A stretch of DNA of 64,000 bases, taken from assembly GCA_963777595.1 (NCBI GenBank), contig CAVZRE010000040.1:186001-250000 (forward strand). The letters are read 5' to 3'. A program made the translations under genes and the position numbers. The stretch is from CAVVFX01 sp963777595 (GTDB taxonomy: Bacteria; Acidobacteriota; Terriglobia; Bryobacterales; Bryobacteraceae). The notes below the pieces were generated by a model, which worked only from the letters and a program-made list of their open reading frames with translations, had not been told where the DNA came from and searched no databases. Positions within the stretch are counted from its first letter, which is position 1. Each line of letters starts with the position of its first letter. This document shows, piece after piece, positions 42,942-52,329 of the stretch.

Positions 42942-44953
42942 CGCCGGTAAAAGAACATAAACCCTTCGTACCCGAAACCGCGGTAATGCCGGAATTCACT
43001 TTCCGGGCGATGGCGATCGGCTTGATCATGTGCGTCGTTCTGGGCGCTGCCAACGCATACCTGGGATTGCGCGCCGGCCAGACCATCGCGGCGACCTATC
43101 CGGCGGCCGTGATCGGGATGGCCATCCTGCGTCTCTTCAAGGGTTCGTTGCTCGAGGAGAATATCGCGCGTACGGCCGGTTCGATTGGCGAATCGGTCGC
43201 GGCGGGAGCCATCTTCACCATTCCCGCGTTCGTGCTTTCCGGCGCCTGGCATACCTTCTCCGGTCCGGCGGCTTACTGGAAATCGACCGCGCTGATGGTC
43301 ACCGGCAGCGTGATCGGAGTGCTCTTCGTGTCCCTGGTACGGCGCTTTCTGGTGGAAGACCCGGACCTCCCGTTCCCCGAATCTGTAGCCGCCGCCCACA
43401 TTCACAAGGCCGGTCAGATGGGAGCGCAGACGGCAGGCGTTCTGTTCGTGAACATTGCCTATGGAGGCGCGGTCTTTCTCGCCGGCGCATTCGGCGTCTT
43501 CGCGACCGACATGAACTTTCCCATTGTCCTGTTGAGCGGCGTGTCCGGACGTTTAAAGCTCGGAACCACTCATACCATCGCCACGGGAGGCGCCACCATC
43601 GCTTCCGGCCCTTCGGTCAGCCCCGCTCTTATCGGCGTCGGCTACGTCATCGGCCCGAAACTTTCGTCGCTTAACTTTTCCGGCAGCGTACTCGCGTGGG
43701 GTGTCCTGGTTCCCATGATGGTTTACTTGATCGGGCCTCTTTTCGCTCCTGAGATGGCCGGTCCGAATGGTTGGAGCTGGGAGGACATGTCGACCCGCGT
43801 CTGGCGCGACATCGTACGCCCTATTGCGATCGGAGGCATGATGGCCGGCGCGGCCAACACTCTTTTTCGTATGCGCAGGAATATCGCGGCGGGATTGTCC
43901 CGCGCCTTCAAGGAATTGGTGAGCGGGGCGGGCGATGTTTCCGGCATCAGCCGGACGAATCAATATATGAGTTCGCGCCTGGTATTGACGGGTATCGGGG
44001 TCATGTTCGTGGTGATGCTGGTGATCTATACCTATTTCTCCGGCAGCCTCACGGCAGGCATTGTTGCCGGCGTTGTCATGCTCATCGTGGGATTCTGCTT
44101 CGCCACTGTCTCGGGCTACCTGGTCGGCGTGATCGGCTCTTCCAATAATCCTATCTCGGGGTTGACGCTCTCCACGCTGATCATTGCGGCTCTGTTGATG
44201 GTGGCTCTCGGAGTATCCGGAACCAGCGGCGTTATCGCCGTGCTCGGCGTAGCGGCTGTCGTTTGCGTCTCGTCCGCCGTCGCTGGGGAATTGCTGCAGG
44301 ATTTCAAGGTCGGTTACATTCTCGGCGGAACGCCCAAGAAGATCCAGATTGCGGAGCTGATCGCGGTGGTGTGCGCGAGCGCAGTGATGTATTTCCCGCT
44401 GCTGCTTCTGCACCAGGGCAATATCAACGCGGGTGGCATCGGCTTCGGCGATCCCAAGATTCCCGCTCCGCAAGCGGGCCTGATGGCGTCGCTCGCGCAG
44501 GGCATTGTCGGAGGGGATATGGCGTGGCCCCTGATCGGAGCCGGCATTTTCCTCGGCATCACGCTGATCCTGATCGGCGTGTCGAGTCCCATGCTGGTAG
44601 CGATCGGGATGTATCTTCCGCTGGGTACCACCTTCGCAATCTTCGTTGGAGGCCTGCTGCGATGGGTTACCGACTCGATTGCCGAACGCCGTGGCTTCAA
44701 CGAAGGGCAACGTGCCAGAGTGGAGAATGCGGGTGTACTGGCAGCGTCCGGACTGATTGCAGGTGAGGCGCTCATGGGGCTTGTTACGTCCGGCTTCAAC
44801 GTGTATCAGGGCGCGTTGCCGCAGCTATTCAAAGAGCCGTCCTATTTGATTGGAATCGCGGTGATGCTTGGCCTGGGATTCATCCTGGTAAGAACATCGA
44901 TCGCCAATGCCGGCCGGCCCGAGGATCCCGCCCCGCCCGTAGCCATGATGTAA
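42938..44953 (+). CDS. OPT family oligopeptide transporter
   Basis: 671 residues, very hydrophobic, roughly 15-16 predicted membrane helices, as in bacterial OPT proteins. First segments ATMRAMAIGLIMCVVLGAAN-like (FRAMAIGLIMCVVLGAANAYLG, split by the membrane) and RAGQTIAATYPAAVIGMA are family signatures, as is GSSNNPISGLTLSTLI in the second half. It takes up peptides or metal chelates by proton symport. Start overlaps yqeY by four bases, so the two are co-transcribed. Substrate is not deducible. Confidence 0.9.
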   Translation: MTPVKEHKPFVPETAVMPEFTFRAMAIGLIMCVVLGAANAYLGLRAGQTIAATYPAAVIGMAILRLFKGSLLEENIARTAGSIGESVAAGAIFTIPAFVLSGAWHTFSGPAAYWKSTALMVTGSVIGVLFVSLVRRFLVEDPDLPFPESVAAAHIHKAGQMGAQTAGVLFVNIAYGGAVFLAGAFGVFATDMNFPIVLLSGVSGRLKLGTTHTIATGGATIASGPSVSPALIGVGYVIGPKLSSLNFSGSVLAWGVLVPMMVYLIGPLFAPEMAGPNGWSWEDMSTRVWRDIVRPIAIGGMMAGAANTLFRMRRNIAAGLSRAFKELVSGAGDVSGISRTNQYMSSRLVLTGIGVMFVVMLVIYTYFSGSLTAGIVAGVVMLIVGFCFATVSGYLVGVIGSSNNPISGLTLSTLIIAALLMVALGVSGTSGVIAVLGVAAVVCVSSAVAGELLQDFKVGYILGGTPKKIQIAELIAVVCASAVMYFPLLLLHQGNINAGGIGFGDPKIPAPQAGLMASLAQGIVGGDMAWPLIGAGIFLGITLILIGVSSPMLVAIGMYLPLGTTFAIFVGGLLRWVTDSIAERRGFNEGQRARVENAGVLAASGLIAGEALMGLVTSGFNVYQGALPQLFKEPSYLIGIAVMLGLGFILVRTSIANAGRPEDPAPPVAMM

Positions 44954-44976
44954 GTTACCACCGTGGGGCGGCCGCC

Positions 44977-46461
44977 TTATTGAATGAGATACGACTTATT
45001 GCCGCCGCCCAGTCCGATGCCTGTATTTTGACCGCCGGTGGGATCCAGCACGAGGTTGGACATGCCATTGATTTGGATAGTATCTACGACCAGCGCGGAG
45101 TAGATACCCGTGGTGGACTCTCCGGTGTAGAGAATATTTTGCGCTACGTAATTGCTTCCGGTCTGCGTGCAATGTAGATAGATGGTGCCGTTGATCTTAA
45201 TATTCGAGTTACCGTTGATCGCGTGCTGCGTGCTGGGGCAAACGCTGTGATCCTGCATAAACAGTACCCCCTCATAGGTTCCGGAAGTCTGCGCCTTCAG
45301 ATTCACGGTGGGTTGCCCTGAGATTAACAGCGGACCTGCAGTGTACCCGTTACTGGTGTTATAGAAGAATACGCCCGTTCCGGTCACGGTCGTGTTTGAA
45401 CCCTCTATCTCGAGGCCTCCGCCATTCAGGTAATAATTGCCCGGATTGAGAGTGACGTTGCCGCCTGTAATTTTTATGCCGCCGCAATACTCTCCCGGGC
45501 TAATCGTGTAGTTTCCCAGATTGCTATTACTGTAATTGGTGTCGCCCGACGTGCATCCCGGAAGGCTGGGTGCCGGGAGTGCGGAAAGCGGATCGGTAGC
45601 TGCCGACCCGTACGTTGGCGGCGCGCACTGCGTGCTGTTGCTGGGATTTTGGGTACCGTAATAGGAGTCGGTCTTGCATCCGCATCCGGAACAGTCTATC
45701 TTCCCCCCGGTCACCATATTTAGAGGGAGGGTTCCCGACGAGCACGTCGCGGCCGTGGTGCCGTAACAAAGGAATGAGGCCGCGCTGTTCAACATGAACG
45801 CATTCGTCGTATTGCTGGAATTGAGATACACCCCGCAGGTGAGCACTAGACTTGCGCCGTTAAGATAAAGCGCCTGACTGGAGGACGAATCCAAAACGTA
45901 CAAACATCCGCCGCCCGTGCCGGCCGCTCCGATCGCCCCGCCAGTCGCCGAGGCTCCTACGCTCGCGGTTGCAAAGCCCATGGCTTGGAGGAATGTCGGC
46001 AAGAGGGGCTCAGAGACCGAGGCGGTTACATAATAGTTAACCGTCGTCCCATTCACCTGACCCGTGGGTATTCCGGATGTCATCGTGATGTTAGCGGCGG
46101 CGACTCCATTGTTCTCCGCGTACAGGCATCCGGACGCCAGGTTGGTCCCGGTGATAGCGCTGCTGTTACACTTTACCGAAGTAGGGTTCGGGGACTGAGT
46201 GCAATAAACATTACCCGAGCCGCAAGTGATCGTGCTGGTTCCGGCCGCTACGACCGACGCCAGGACGGCCGAATCAACGGCGGCCTGGGCAACCTGTTTG
46301 CGATAGTAACCCCAGCCTACGTCCACCACCAAGCCCAAAATGCCTAGGATAAATGCGATTCCGACGGTCACCATGATAATCGCCTGACCATCCTGCCTTC
46401 CACCGCGCCGCGCTCGCGTTGATCTTCCGTTTGTCTGCTTGTCGAACATCGCTTTTCTCAT
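44977..46461 (-). CDS. Putative Flp pilus-assembly TadE/TadG-like protein
   Basis: About 494 residues. The N-terminus carries GRQDGQAIIMVTVGIAFILGILGLVVDVGWGYYRK, a TadE/G-like membrane anchor with DSAVLASVVAAG just after it (quoted in parts across residues ~20-65). The large remainder is Gly/Ser/Asn/Thr-rich, with repeats such as YLNGGGLEIEGSNTTVTGTG suggesting a parallel beta-helix outside the cell. Start is ATG 46461 or ATG 46449. Proteins like this are often called from soil genomes without the rest of the Tad machinery, and none is adjacent here. Confidence 0.78.
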   Translation of the reverse strand: MRKAMFDKQTNGRSTRARRGGRQDGQAIIMVTVGIAFILGILGLVVDVGWGYYRKQVAQAAVDSAVLASVVAAGTSTITCGSGNVYCTQSPNPTSVKCNSSAITGTNLASGCLYAENNGVAAANITMTSGIPTGQVNGTTVNYYVTASVSEPLLPTFLQAMGFATASVGASATGGAIGAAGTGGGCLYVLDSSSSQALYLNGASLVLTCGVYLNSSNTTNAFMLNSAASFLCYGTTAATCSSGTLPLNMVTGGKIDCSGCGCKTDSYYGTQNPSNSTQCAPPTYGSAATDPLSALPAPSLPGCTSGDTNYSNSNLGNYTISPGEYCGGIKITGGNVTLNPGNYYLNGGGLEIEGSNTTVTGTGVFFYNTSNGYTAGPLLISGQPTVNLKAQTSGTYEGVLFMQDHSVCPSTQHAINGNSNIKINGTIYLHCTQTGSNYVAQNILYTGESTTGIYSALVVDTIQINGMSNLVLDPTGGQNTGIGLGGGNKSYLIQ

Positions 46462-46520
46462 ATAACAAATGTCAGCTGCGGCAGCTAGATGTCTATTGGT
46501 AAATAGGCTCGCGAGGGATC

Positions 46521-47807
46521 TTATTTTGTAACTCGGGCTCGCACTCTGCGGGCGCAAACGCCGCACAGCAGCAGTCCCGACGAGATCGAAAGCAGAGTCG
46601 ATGGCTCCGGCACGGCGGCGGTGCCGTAGTAGTTCAGAAGATATGCGTCTTTCACTCCGCTCGCCGTCATTCCCTGCCCAACGATCTGGCCGAGGTCGTT
46701 GACGCCGGTAGCTGTCAGGAAGGATGTAAAGCCGGAGCCGGTCAGGAATTGGGCCGTGTTCAAATCGAGCATTTGGCCATCCATGTAGAGGAAGGGGTCT
46801 GTCCCTCCCGTGGTGTTTGCGGAGGTGCCGACAATCCAACCATTGCTGCTGATGGCGTCCGCTGTGCTATTTCCGAGGTTGTTGTCGAGGGTTCCCAGAT
46901 CGGTCATCACGTAGTTGGCGAAAGTATTTTCGGCAAACATGACCGCGTGGTACTCGCCGGATGCGACGTCGGCCTGGCCGGCGGCTACTCCAGAGTCGTT
47001 AATCGCATAGGCGACACTATTGCCGTAATAGGAATCTGTTCCGACCCATTGGGTGCCGATATCATCAGTCGTTGGCGTTGTTCCCGGCGTGTATAGAAAT
47101 GCCTGCTGGATGGTCCCTGCGCTCAGCGCCGAAGTGCCGGCGACTTGTCCGCTCGAGTTCATTGCGGTGGCCGTACTCGCCGTTCCCCCGAGAGTGATCG
47201 CGGTAGGCGTGGACGATCCACTCGCGGCGTAAAAAGCTTCCGTGCTGTGATCGCCGGAGGTGTTGGAATTACCCGAAATCTGACCGTTATCATTGATGAA
47301 CTGTGCGGTAGCCGAGGACCCTCCTATCGTGCCGAGGTTATTCATGGCGCCGTTCCAATAAAACGCCGGTGTCTGGGAGGTGCCGTTCGAAGAATTGCCA
47401 ACCACCGATCCGCTATCGTTCACTCCGAATCCGAAGCTGATGCTGCCACCGGGGAGTGCGCCAAGAGCGGAAAGGGTCCCGTTATAGAGGAAAGCGCTCG
47501 GGCCCGAACCCGTGAAGACTGTCCCGGAAACATAGCCGTTGTCGCTGAGGCCGAGTGGATGGCTGCTGAATCCGCTATACGCGGTGCCGGCATCGAGATC
47601 AGTCAGCGAATTGGAAGCATAGAGGAACGTGTGGTAAACCGAATTTCCTGAAATGTAAGCATAGCCTGTGACGTCTCCCGAGTCATTAATGTAAGCAGCA
47701 TAACTTCCGCCGGTACCGCCCAATGTCAAATCGACGACTGAGCTGGCGTCTAACAACTCCGGTCCCAGAAGGCTCACCAGACAAACCGGGAACCATAGAC
47801 GATTCAT
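46521..47807 (-). CDS. HAF-repeat PEP-CTERM protein
   Basis: 428 residues with a signal peptide (WFPVCLVSLLGPELLDAS). The body is made of HAF-type extracellular repeats of about 40-45 residues, each with a pattern like DLGTIGGSSATAQFINDNGQ ISG (split). The C-terminus is a complete PEP-CTERM sorting signal: VPEPSTLL, a hydrophobic segment LSISSGLLLCGVC and a basic end ARRVRARVTK. Such proteins are cleaved by an exosortase and usually associate with exopolysaccharide. No exosortase is in the window. Confidence 0.88.
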   Translation of the reverse strand: MNRLWFPVCLVSLLGPELLDASSVVDLTLGGTGGSYAAYINDSGDVTGYAYISGNSVYHTFLYASNSLTDLDAGTAYSGFSSHPLGLSDNGYVSGTVFTGSGPSAFLYNGTLSALGALPGGSISFGFGVNDSGSVVGNSSNGTSQTPAFYWNGAMNNLGTIGGSSATAQFINDNGQISGNSNTSGDHSTEAFYAASGSSTPTAITLGGTASTATAMNSSGQVAGTSALSAGTIQQAFLYTPGTTPTTDDIGTQWVGTDSYYGNSVAYAINDSGVAAGQADVASGEYHAVMFAENTFANYVMTDLGTLDNNLGNSTADAISSNGWIVGTSANTTGGTDPFLYMDGQMLDLNTAQFLTGSGFTSFLTATGVNDLGQIVGQGMTASGVKDAYLLNYYGTAAVPEPSTLLSISSGLLLCGVCARRVRARVTK

Positions 47808-47898
47808 ATAGTTTTAGAGTATGAGTTGGGAGATATCCTTACAAGATTCGCTTTGATGTATACACGGAGGAATACTGGCAACAGGCAGCCCTGCGCTG

Positions 47899-48351
47899 CT
47901 ATTCCGACATGAGTTTTTTCCACCGCTTGTCCGCCTCGGCGCAATCGAGTAATTTGGAATCTCCCCCGTAGCAGTTTCGGACAGCACCTTCGCCCTCTCC
48001 GGTGAAGGACCACAAAATCGCCGAGTTGTCTGCCGGACTCACGAGAGTTCTCACATAGACCGGCGCTTCCTGGTGCTCGAAAGTCGCAATTTCAACGATG
48101 CATTGCTTCAACTGCCGGTTGTAGTGGTCGGCCGACGCCGTTACCTGAATTCGGGCGCCAAGCATGGAGTCACGCATGGTGACCAGTTCAATGGCGGAGG
48201 GGATCTTGGCTGCGCAATCGCTCTCAGCCAGGGCGAGCGCCCGCACGCGCGCGTTCTCGGCGGCCGCTTGACGTAGGAAATAAATCCCCACAACACCGGC
48301 CGCCGCAACCAGAACAAACGTAATTCCTAAGACCCAGGCGCCGAGTTTCAT
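47899..48351 (-). CDS. Hypothetical single-membrane-helix protein
   Basis: 150 residues, not recognised. One N-terminal hydrophobic helix (WVLGITFVLVAAAGVVGIYFL) is followed by an Ala/Glu-rich helix and a soluble part with four Cys (CAAK, KQCIVEI, RNCYGG, LLDCAEA), which could form disulfides outside the cytoplasm. The end is charged (KRWKKLMSE). Neighbours give no functional hint. The following gap to the desaturase gene holds nothing recognisable. Confidence 0.6.
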   Translation of the reverse strand: MKLGAWVLGITFVLVAAAGVVGIYFLRQAAAENARVRALALAESDCAAKIPSAIELVTMRDSMLGARIQVTASADHYNRQLKQCIVEIATFEHQEAPVYVRTLVSPADNSAILWSFTGEGEGAVRNCYGGDSKLLDCAEADKRWKKLMSE

Positions 48352-48489
48352 AGATGGAGTAGAACTCCATCATAATAGCCTGCCGGAATGTCTGGCCGTC
48401 CGCTATGGGTCGCACTCGGGCGTTTTCCAACGGTTCGAGACCGCCTGCCTCGCTAAGGGCTAAAGGCGCAAAGAGCATCAGCCGTAGGA

Positions 48490-49359
48490 TTATTGCTCTC
48501 GCGGAAGTTCCGGAACGCGCGGCAGGCGCGGAACGGAGAATGAGTCGAAAATGTTTTCGAGAGGGCCGACTAACTGAGCGGCCATTCCCGGGGCAACCGG
48601 ATCGTCCGTACCATATTTTCGCGGCCACTCGTGCATTGGGAGATAAAATGTGCCGAAGAGACGGTCCATCCAGGGAAGCACGGTGGCATAATTCCGGTTG
48701 ATGAATTCGGGTCCGTCGTTGGTGTGGTGCCAGTGATGGAAGGCAGGAGTCGAGATGAGCCATTCAAGCCATCCAAATCGCCATTTGAGGTTGGAGTGAA
48801 TAAAAAATCCCCAAATCGTAGCCACCACCGTGACGACGTAGGGCATTAGATCGGCCCGATCACCCATTGGCTGAGCCAGCCCGAGAAGATAGAGCGGGAC
48901 AAAGCCGCAGACACGGGTGAAGAACATATCCACCGGGTGGGCCCGCGTGTGTACCAGCCAGTCCACTTCTTCAGGGCTGTGGTGAATGGCATGGAACCGC
49001 CAGAGCACGGGAATTTCGTGCGACCATCGGTGTCCCCAGTAGGCGCCGACTTCGCCGACCACCATCGAAGCGGCAAAGCGCAAAGCCAGCGGCAGGGAGG
49101 CGGACCAGTTGTAGTAGGCGGCCGGCATCCACCGGTGCGTTACCCACGCGAGGCAGGAGAGTGGCAAAATGAGCAGGAACTTGGGCACGAGACTGCTGAG
49201 AAAATAGTATGCAAGATCGACACCGAAGGCTTCGCGAAACACTTTCTGCCGGTGCAACGCGAAGAAGCGTTCGAGCGGAATAAAGATCAACATCACCAGC
49301 ACCAGCCATACGCAGAGCCGGATGACGTTCAGTGCGAGCGGGGCGATCAGCGATGTCAT
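48490..49359 (-). CDS. Sterol desaturase / fatty acid hydroxylase family protein
   Basis: 289 residues, several membrane helices, with the di-iron histidine motifs of this superfamily: HRWSHE, HAIHHSPEEVDWLVHTRAHP and HHWHHTNDG. The enzymes insert oxygen or a double bond into membrane lipids such as sterols, hopanoids or fatty acids. The substrate here is not deducible. It lies next to a TMEM175-type channel gene on the same strand, without obvious functional link. Confidence 0.92.
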   Translation of the reverse strand: MTSLIAPLALNVIRLCVWLVLVMLIFIPLERFFALHRQKVFREAFGVDLAYYFLSSLVPKFLLILPLSCLAWVTHRWMPAAYYNWSASLPLALRFAASMVVGEVGAYWGHRWSHEIPVLWRFHAIHHSPEEVDWLVHTRAHPVDMFFTRVCGFVPLYLLGLAQPMGDRADLMPYVVTVVATIWGFFIHSNLKWRFGWLEWLISTPAFHHWHHTNDGPEFINRNYATVLPWMDRLFGTFYLPMHEWPRKYGTDDPVAPGMAAQLVGPLENIFDSFSVPRLPRVPELPREQ

Positions 49360-49418
49360 CGATGGTCTTCTATTCGAACCCTAGCAAAGGTCACTTTACC
49401 ATTACCAGTATCTTTTGG

Positions 49419-50045
49419 TTACGCCGATCGCCATGGGAGTCGCGGCGCAATTGCATAATTCAGCTGTACCAGGACGATGAACGCGATACTCCAGTAGGTA
49501 TTGACGACGCAGAGCAGTGCGCCAAACGCGTAGAGCGATTGCGCGATCAGGATGCGCTTTTTGATCGCGGATGAGATCTCCCGCGGAATCTCGTCCTTCA
49601 CCAGACCCGAATGCGCGGCGCAGATCCAGCTGACATACAACGTCGCGCCGAGTCCCAAAATGTTCAGCCAATAAATGATCAACGCGACGCGGTAGCCTAT
49701 GAAGTCGGCCAGAAGCTGTGTAGAGAATGGTGTCATCGTCACGAAGAACATAAAAACCAGATGAATCCAGGAAAGGTCGCGGTCCGACCGTTCCAGATGA
49801 TTGAGTTGAGACTGCTGGCCCACCCAAAAAATCCCCAGAGTCAAAAAGGTCATCACATACATGAGCAGCTTGGGTCCGAGAGCCGTCAACGCCAGCCACA
49901 AGCCCTGCTCGCTGCGGATCGCTTCTGAGGCGGGAGCTTTCAGGTCCAGTACCAGCAGCGTCATGGCGAAGGCAAAGACTCCGTCGCTCAGCGCCGCCAG
50001 TCGCTCGACGTTCTGGCCGGCGATCAAGTTGTAGGTGGTCCGCAT
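49419..50045 (-). CDS. TMEM175/DUF1211-family potassium channel-like protein
   Basis: 208 residues from ATG 50045. The signature of bacterial TMEM175 proteins, RxxxxSDxxxAxxxTLLxxDL, is present as RLAALSDGVFAFAMTLLVLDL near residue 13. Six hydrophobic helices follow, including YVMTFLTLGIFWVGQQS. Bacterial members form K+-leak channels as tetramers. The start is divergent by about 50 bases from the gluconate-dehydrogenase-like gene. Confidence 0.88.
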   Translation of the reverse strand: MRTTYNLIAGQNVERLAALSDGVFAFAMTLLVLDLKAPASEAIRSEQGLWLALTALGPKLLMYVMTFLTLGIFWVGQQSQLNHLERSDRDLSWIHLVFMFFVTMTPFSTQLLADFIGYRVALIIYWLNILGLGATLYVSWICAAHSGLVKDEIPREISSAIKKRILIAQSLYAFGALLCVVNTYWSIAFIVLVQLNYAIAPRLPWRSA

Positions 50046-50097
50046 ATTGTAAGTAGTTTTACATGCTACGGAGTTGATATCATGCCCACAACGCATT

Positions 50098-50619
50098 ATG
50101 AAATCGACTACTACCCGGCGCGAGGCCCTGATGACAATTGCAAGCGCGGCAGCGGCGCCGGCATTGCGGGCTCAGCACCAACATACCGGAGACGTTCCTG
50201 CTGCTCCGCTGCCTTACACACCGAAGACCCTGACGCCGGAAGAGATGGATTTCGTGGCCAAACTGACCGACCTCATCATTCCCCGCACGGATACGCCCGG
50301 CGCGTCCGATGCCGGGGTCCCCGAGTTCATCGACCGGAGATTGACAGCATCTCACGACCTCGCCGCTGCTTTCCGGCGGGGCATGGCGCTGCTCGGCCCG
50401 GACTTTGCACAACTTTCCAACGAGCGGCAGGTAGCGATCCTCACCGAGATCAGCAGCGCGCCCGAGACGGACCGCGGCCGCTTCTTCCGCCTGGCCAAGG
50501 AACTCACGATCGACGGCTATTACTCCTCGCGGGCAGGTCTGGTGGAAGAATTGGGGTGGCATGGCAACACTTTTCTCACCGAGTTCAAAGGCTGCACGCA
50601 TCCGGAGCACCAGTCATGA
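50098..50619 (+). CDS. Gluconate 2-dehydrogenase subunit 3 family protein
   Basis: 173 residues from ATG 50098. Tat-type leader TTTRREALMTIASAAAAP ALRA (split); then the subunit-3 domain with LTPEEMDFVAKLTDLIIPRTDTPG and IDRRLTASHDLAAAFRRG, ending GYYSSRAGLVEELGWHGNTF. The small subunit helps export and assembly of the flavoprotein partner. It overlaps the GMC gene start by ATGA, confirming the pair. Confidence 0.9.
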   Translation: MKSTTTRREALMTIASAAAAPALRAQHQHTGDVPAAPLPYTPKTLTPEEMDFVAKLTDLIIPRTDTPGASDAGVPEFIDRRLTASHDLAAAFRRGMALLGPDFAQLSNERQVAILTEISSAPETDRGRFFRLAKELTIDGYYSSRAGLVEELGWHGNTFLTEFKGCTHPEHQS

Positions 50620-52274
50620 TGCAGGCCCAGAAGTCAGCGGAAGTTCACGATGTGGTGATCATCGGCACCGGTGCGGCTGGAGGGATGGCCGCCTGGAATC
50701 TCACCCGGCAGGGGCTGAACGTCCTGATGCTGGACGCCGGCACAAAATTCAACCGCGCCCAATTCTGGAGCCACGTCAAGCCCTGGGAAGCGCCGCGCAA
50801 ACTCGACGCCGGACAGCATCCGCCGCAGTTCTTCGTCGACGTTCGCGAGCAGCCTTACCACACCTTACCCGGACAGCCTTTCGATCTGCTGCGCGTCTGG
50901 GGACGCGGGGGCAAAACGAACGTCTGGGGGCGCGTCGCGCTGCGCTACTCCGATCTCGATTTCGCCGGCGCGGAGCGCGATGGCTGGGAGATTCCGTGGC
51001 CCATCCGCTACAAAGACATCGCGCCGTACTACGATCGCGTGGATCAGTTGATCGGCGTCTGCGGCGGAGACGACGATCTGGATTCGCTGCCCGGCAGCCG
51101 TTACCATTTGCCGCCTCCGCCTCCGCGCTGCGGCGAACGCCTGATGCAGAAAGCGGCGAAGAGCGTCGGAATCACAGTGGTCGCCGGACGCCGCGCCGTC
51201 CTGACTCGTCCGCACAACGGGCATCCAGCCTGCCACTACTGCGGAGCCTGCGGCAAAGGCTGCGACGTCGGCGCGTTCTTCAATTCGTCGGACTATCTGA
51301 TCGAACCGGCGTTCGAGACCGGCCGCGTGAAGGTGCATCGACAACGCGGTAGTCGCGCGCGTTCTGAACGACGAGGAAGGCACGCGCCAGCGGCGTCCAG
51401 TACTTCGATCGCGATCACGCAGCGAGGAACATCAGAGTCCGCGCGCGGGTGGTGATCGTCGCGGCATCGTGCATCGATTCCACGCGCATCCTGCTGAATT
51501 CGAAATCGCGCCAGCATCCCAACGGAATCGGCAATTCGAGCGACGTCATCGGCCGTTATCTGACCGAGCAGGTCCGGTTGCACATGTACGGCTTCGTTCC
51601 GGAATTGATCGGCGGCGCCGGTGCAGAATGACGACGGCATCGGCGGCGAGCATGTCTATCTGCCGCGCTTCAATCATCGCGACGGGCGCAAGCGCGAATA
51701 TCTGCGCGGCTTCGGCATGCAGTTCTGGGGCTGCGGCGCGTCCGGCGGACGCCAGTTTCGCGAAGTCGCTCCCAGGCTTCGGCGCCGATTTCAAGCGCGA
51801 CGTGAAGAAGCGCTATCCGGCGCTGGTGGCGCTGCATCCTTACGGCGAAGTGCTGCCGTATGCCGACAATCGCGTCACGGTGGAGAATCTCGCCGATCGA
51901 TCGATACGGAGTTCCGATCGCGCGCATCGAATACAAGTATCGCGAGAACGAGCGCAAGATGGCGAAGGAGATGTACGAGACGGCGGCCGCCATCCTGCAC
52001 GCCGCGAAGGCGGAGATCCTGCCCTATGACGCGACGTCACTGGGCATCCCTGGCCAGGCGATTCACGAGCACTCCACCTGCCGCATGGGCGCGGATCCGA
52101 AGCGTTCGGCGCTGAACGGATTCTGCCAGTCGCACGACGTCAAGAATCTGTTCGTCGTGGACGGCGCGGCGTTTACCACCGCGTCCGAAAAGAATCCGAC
52201 GCTCACGATTCTGGCGCTGGCCTGGCGATCGACCGACTATCTTGCGCGGAGAGATGAAGGCCGGCCGGTTATAA
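50616..52274 (+). CDS. GMC-family FAD oxidoreductase, six frameshifts
   Basis: About 550 residues after joining seven frame segments. Likely a periplasmic sugar or alcohol dehydrogenase, large subunit of the gluconate-dehydrogenase type. FAD fold VVIIGTGAAGGMAAWNLTRQG at the start; a Cys cluster CHYCGACGKGCDVG in the middle; and the C-terminal HEHSTCRMGADP and NLFVVDGAAFTTASEKNPTL region with the active-site His/Asn. Shifts fall near 51335, 51382, 51629, 51757, 51900 and 52248, and each is repaired by one base. The last repair gives a natural end EMKAGRL and stop at 52274; read uncorrected, the frame runs to 52402 into the convergent gene. Six errors in 1.6 kb may mean low-quality sequence here. 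Confidence 0.85.
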
Positions 52275-52294
52275 CTGGTACCGCTTCGCAGCGG

Positions 52295-52318
52295 AAAAAA
52301 CACGGACCGAAGTCTGTG
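52295..52318 (-). terminator. Intrinsic terminator of the second DUF1501/PSD1 pair
   Basis: On the minus strand CACAGAC-TTCG-GTCCGTG forms a 7-base stem with one mismatch and a UUCG loop, followed directly by TTTTTT (52295-52300). It lies 12 bases past the corrected DUF1501 stop at 52330, between the convergent GMC and DUF1501 genes. Confidence 0.75.
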
Positions 52319-52329
52319 CCGCGAATCTG

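Noticed and set aside
43553..44710. 385-codon minus-strand frame opposite the OPT transporter
   Set aside because: Rich in His, Asp and Arg as expected from the antisense of a hydrophobic membrane protein gene.
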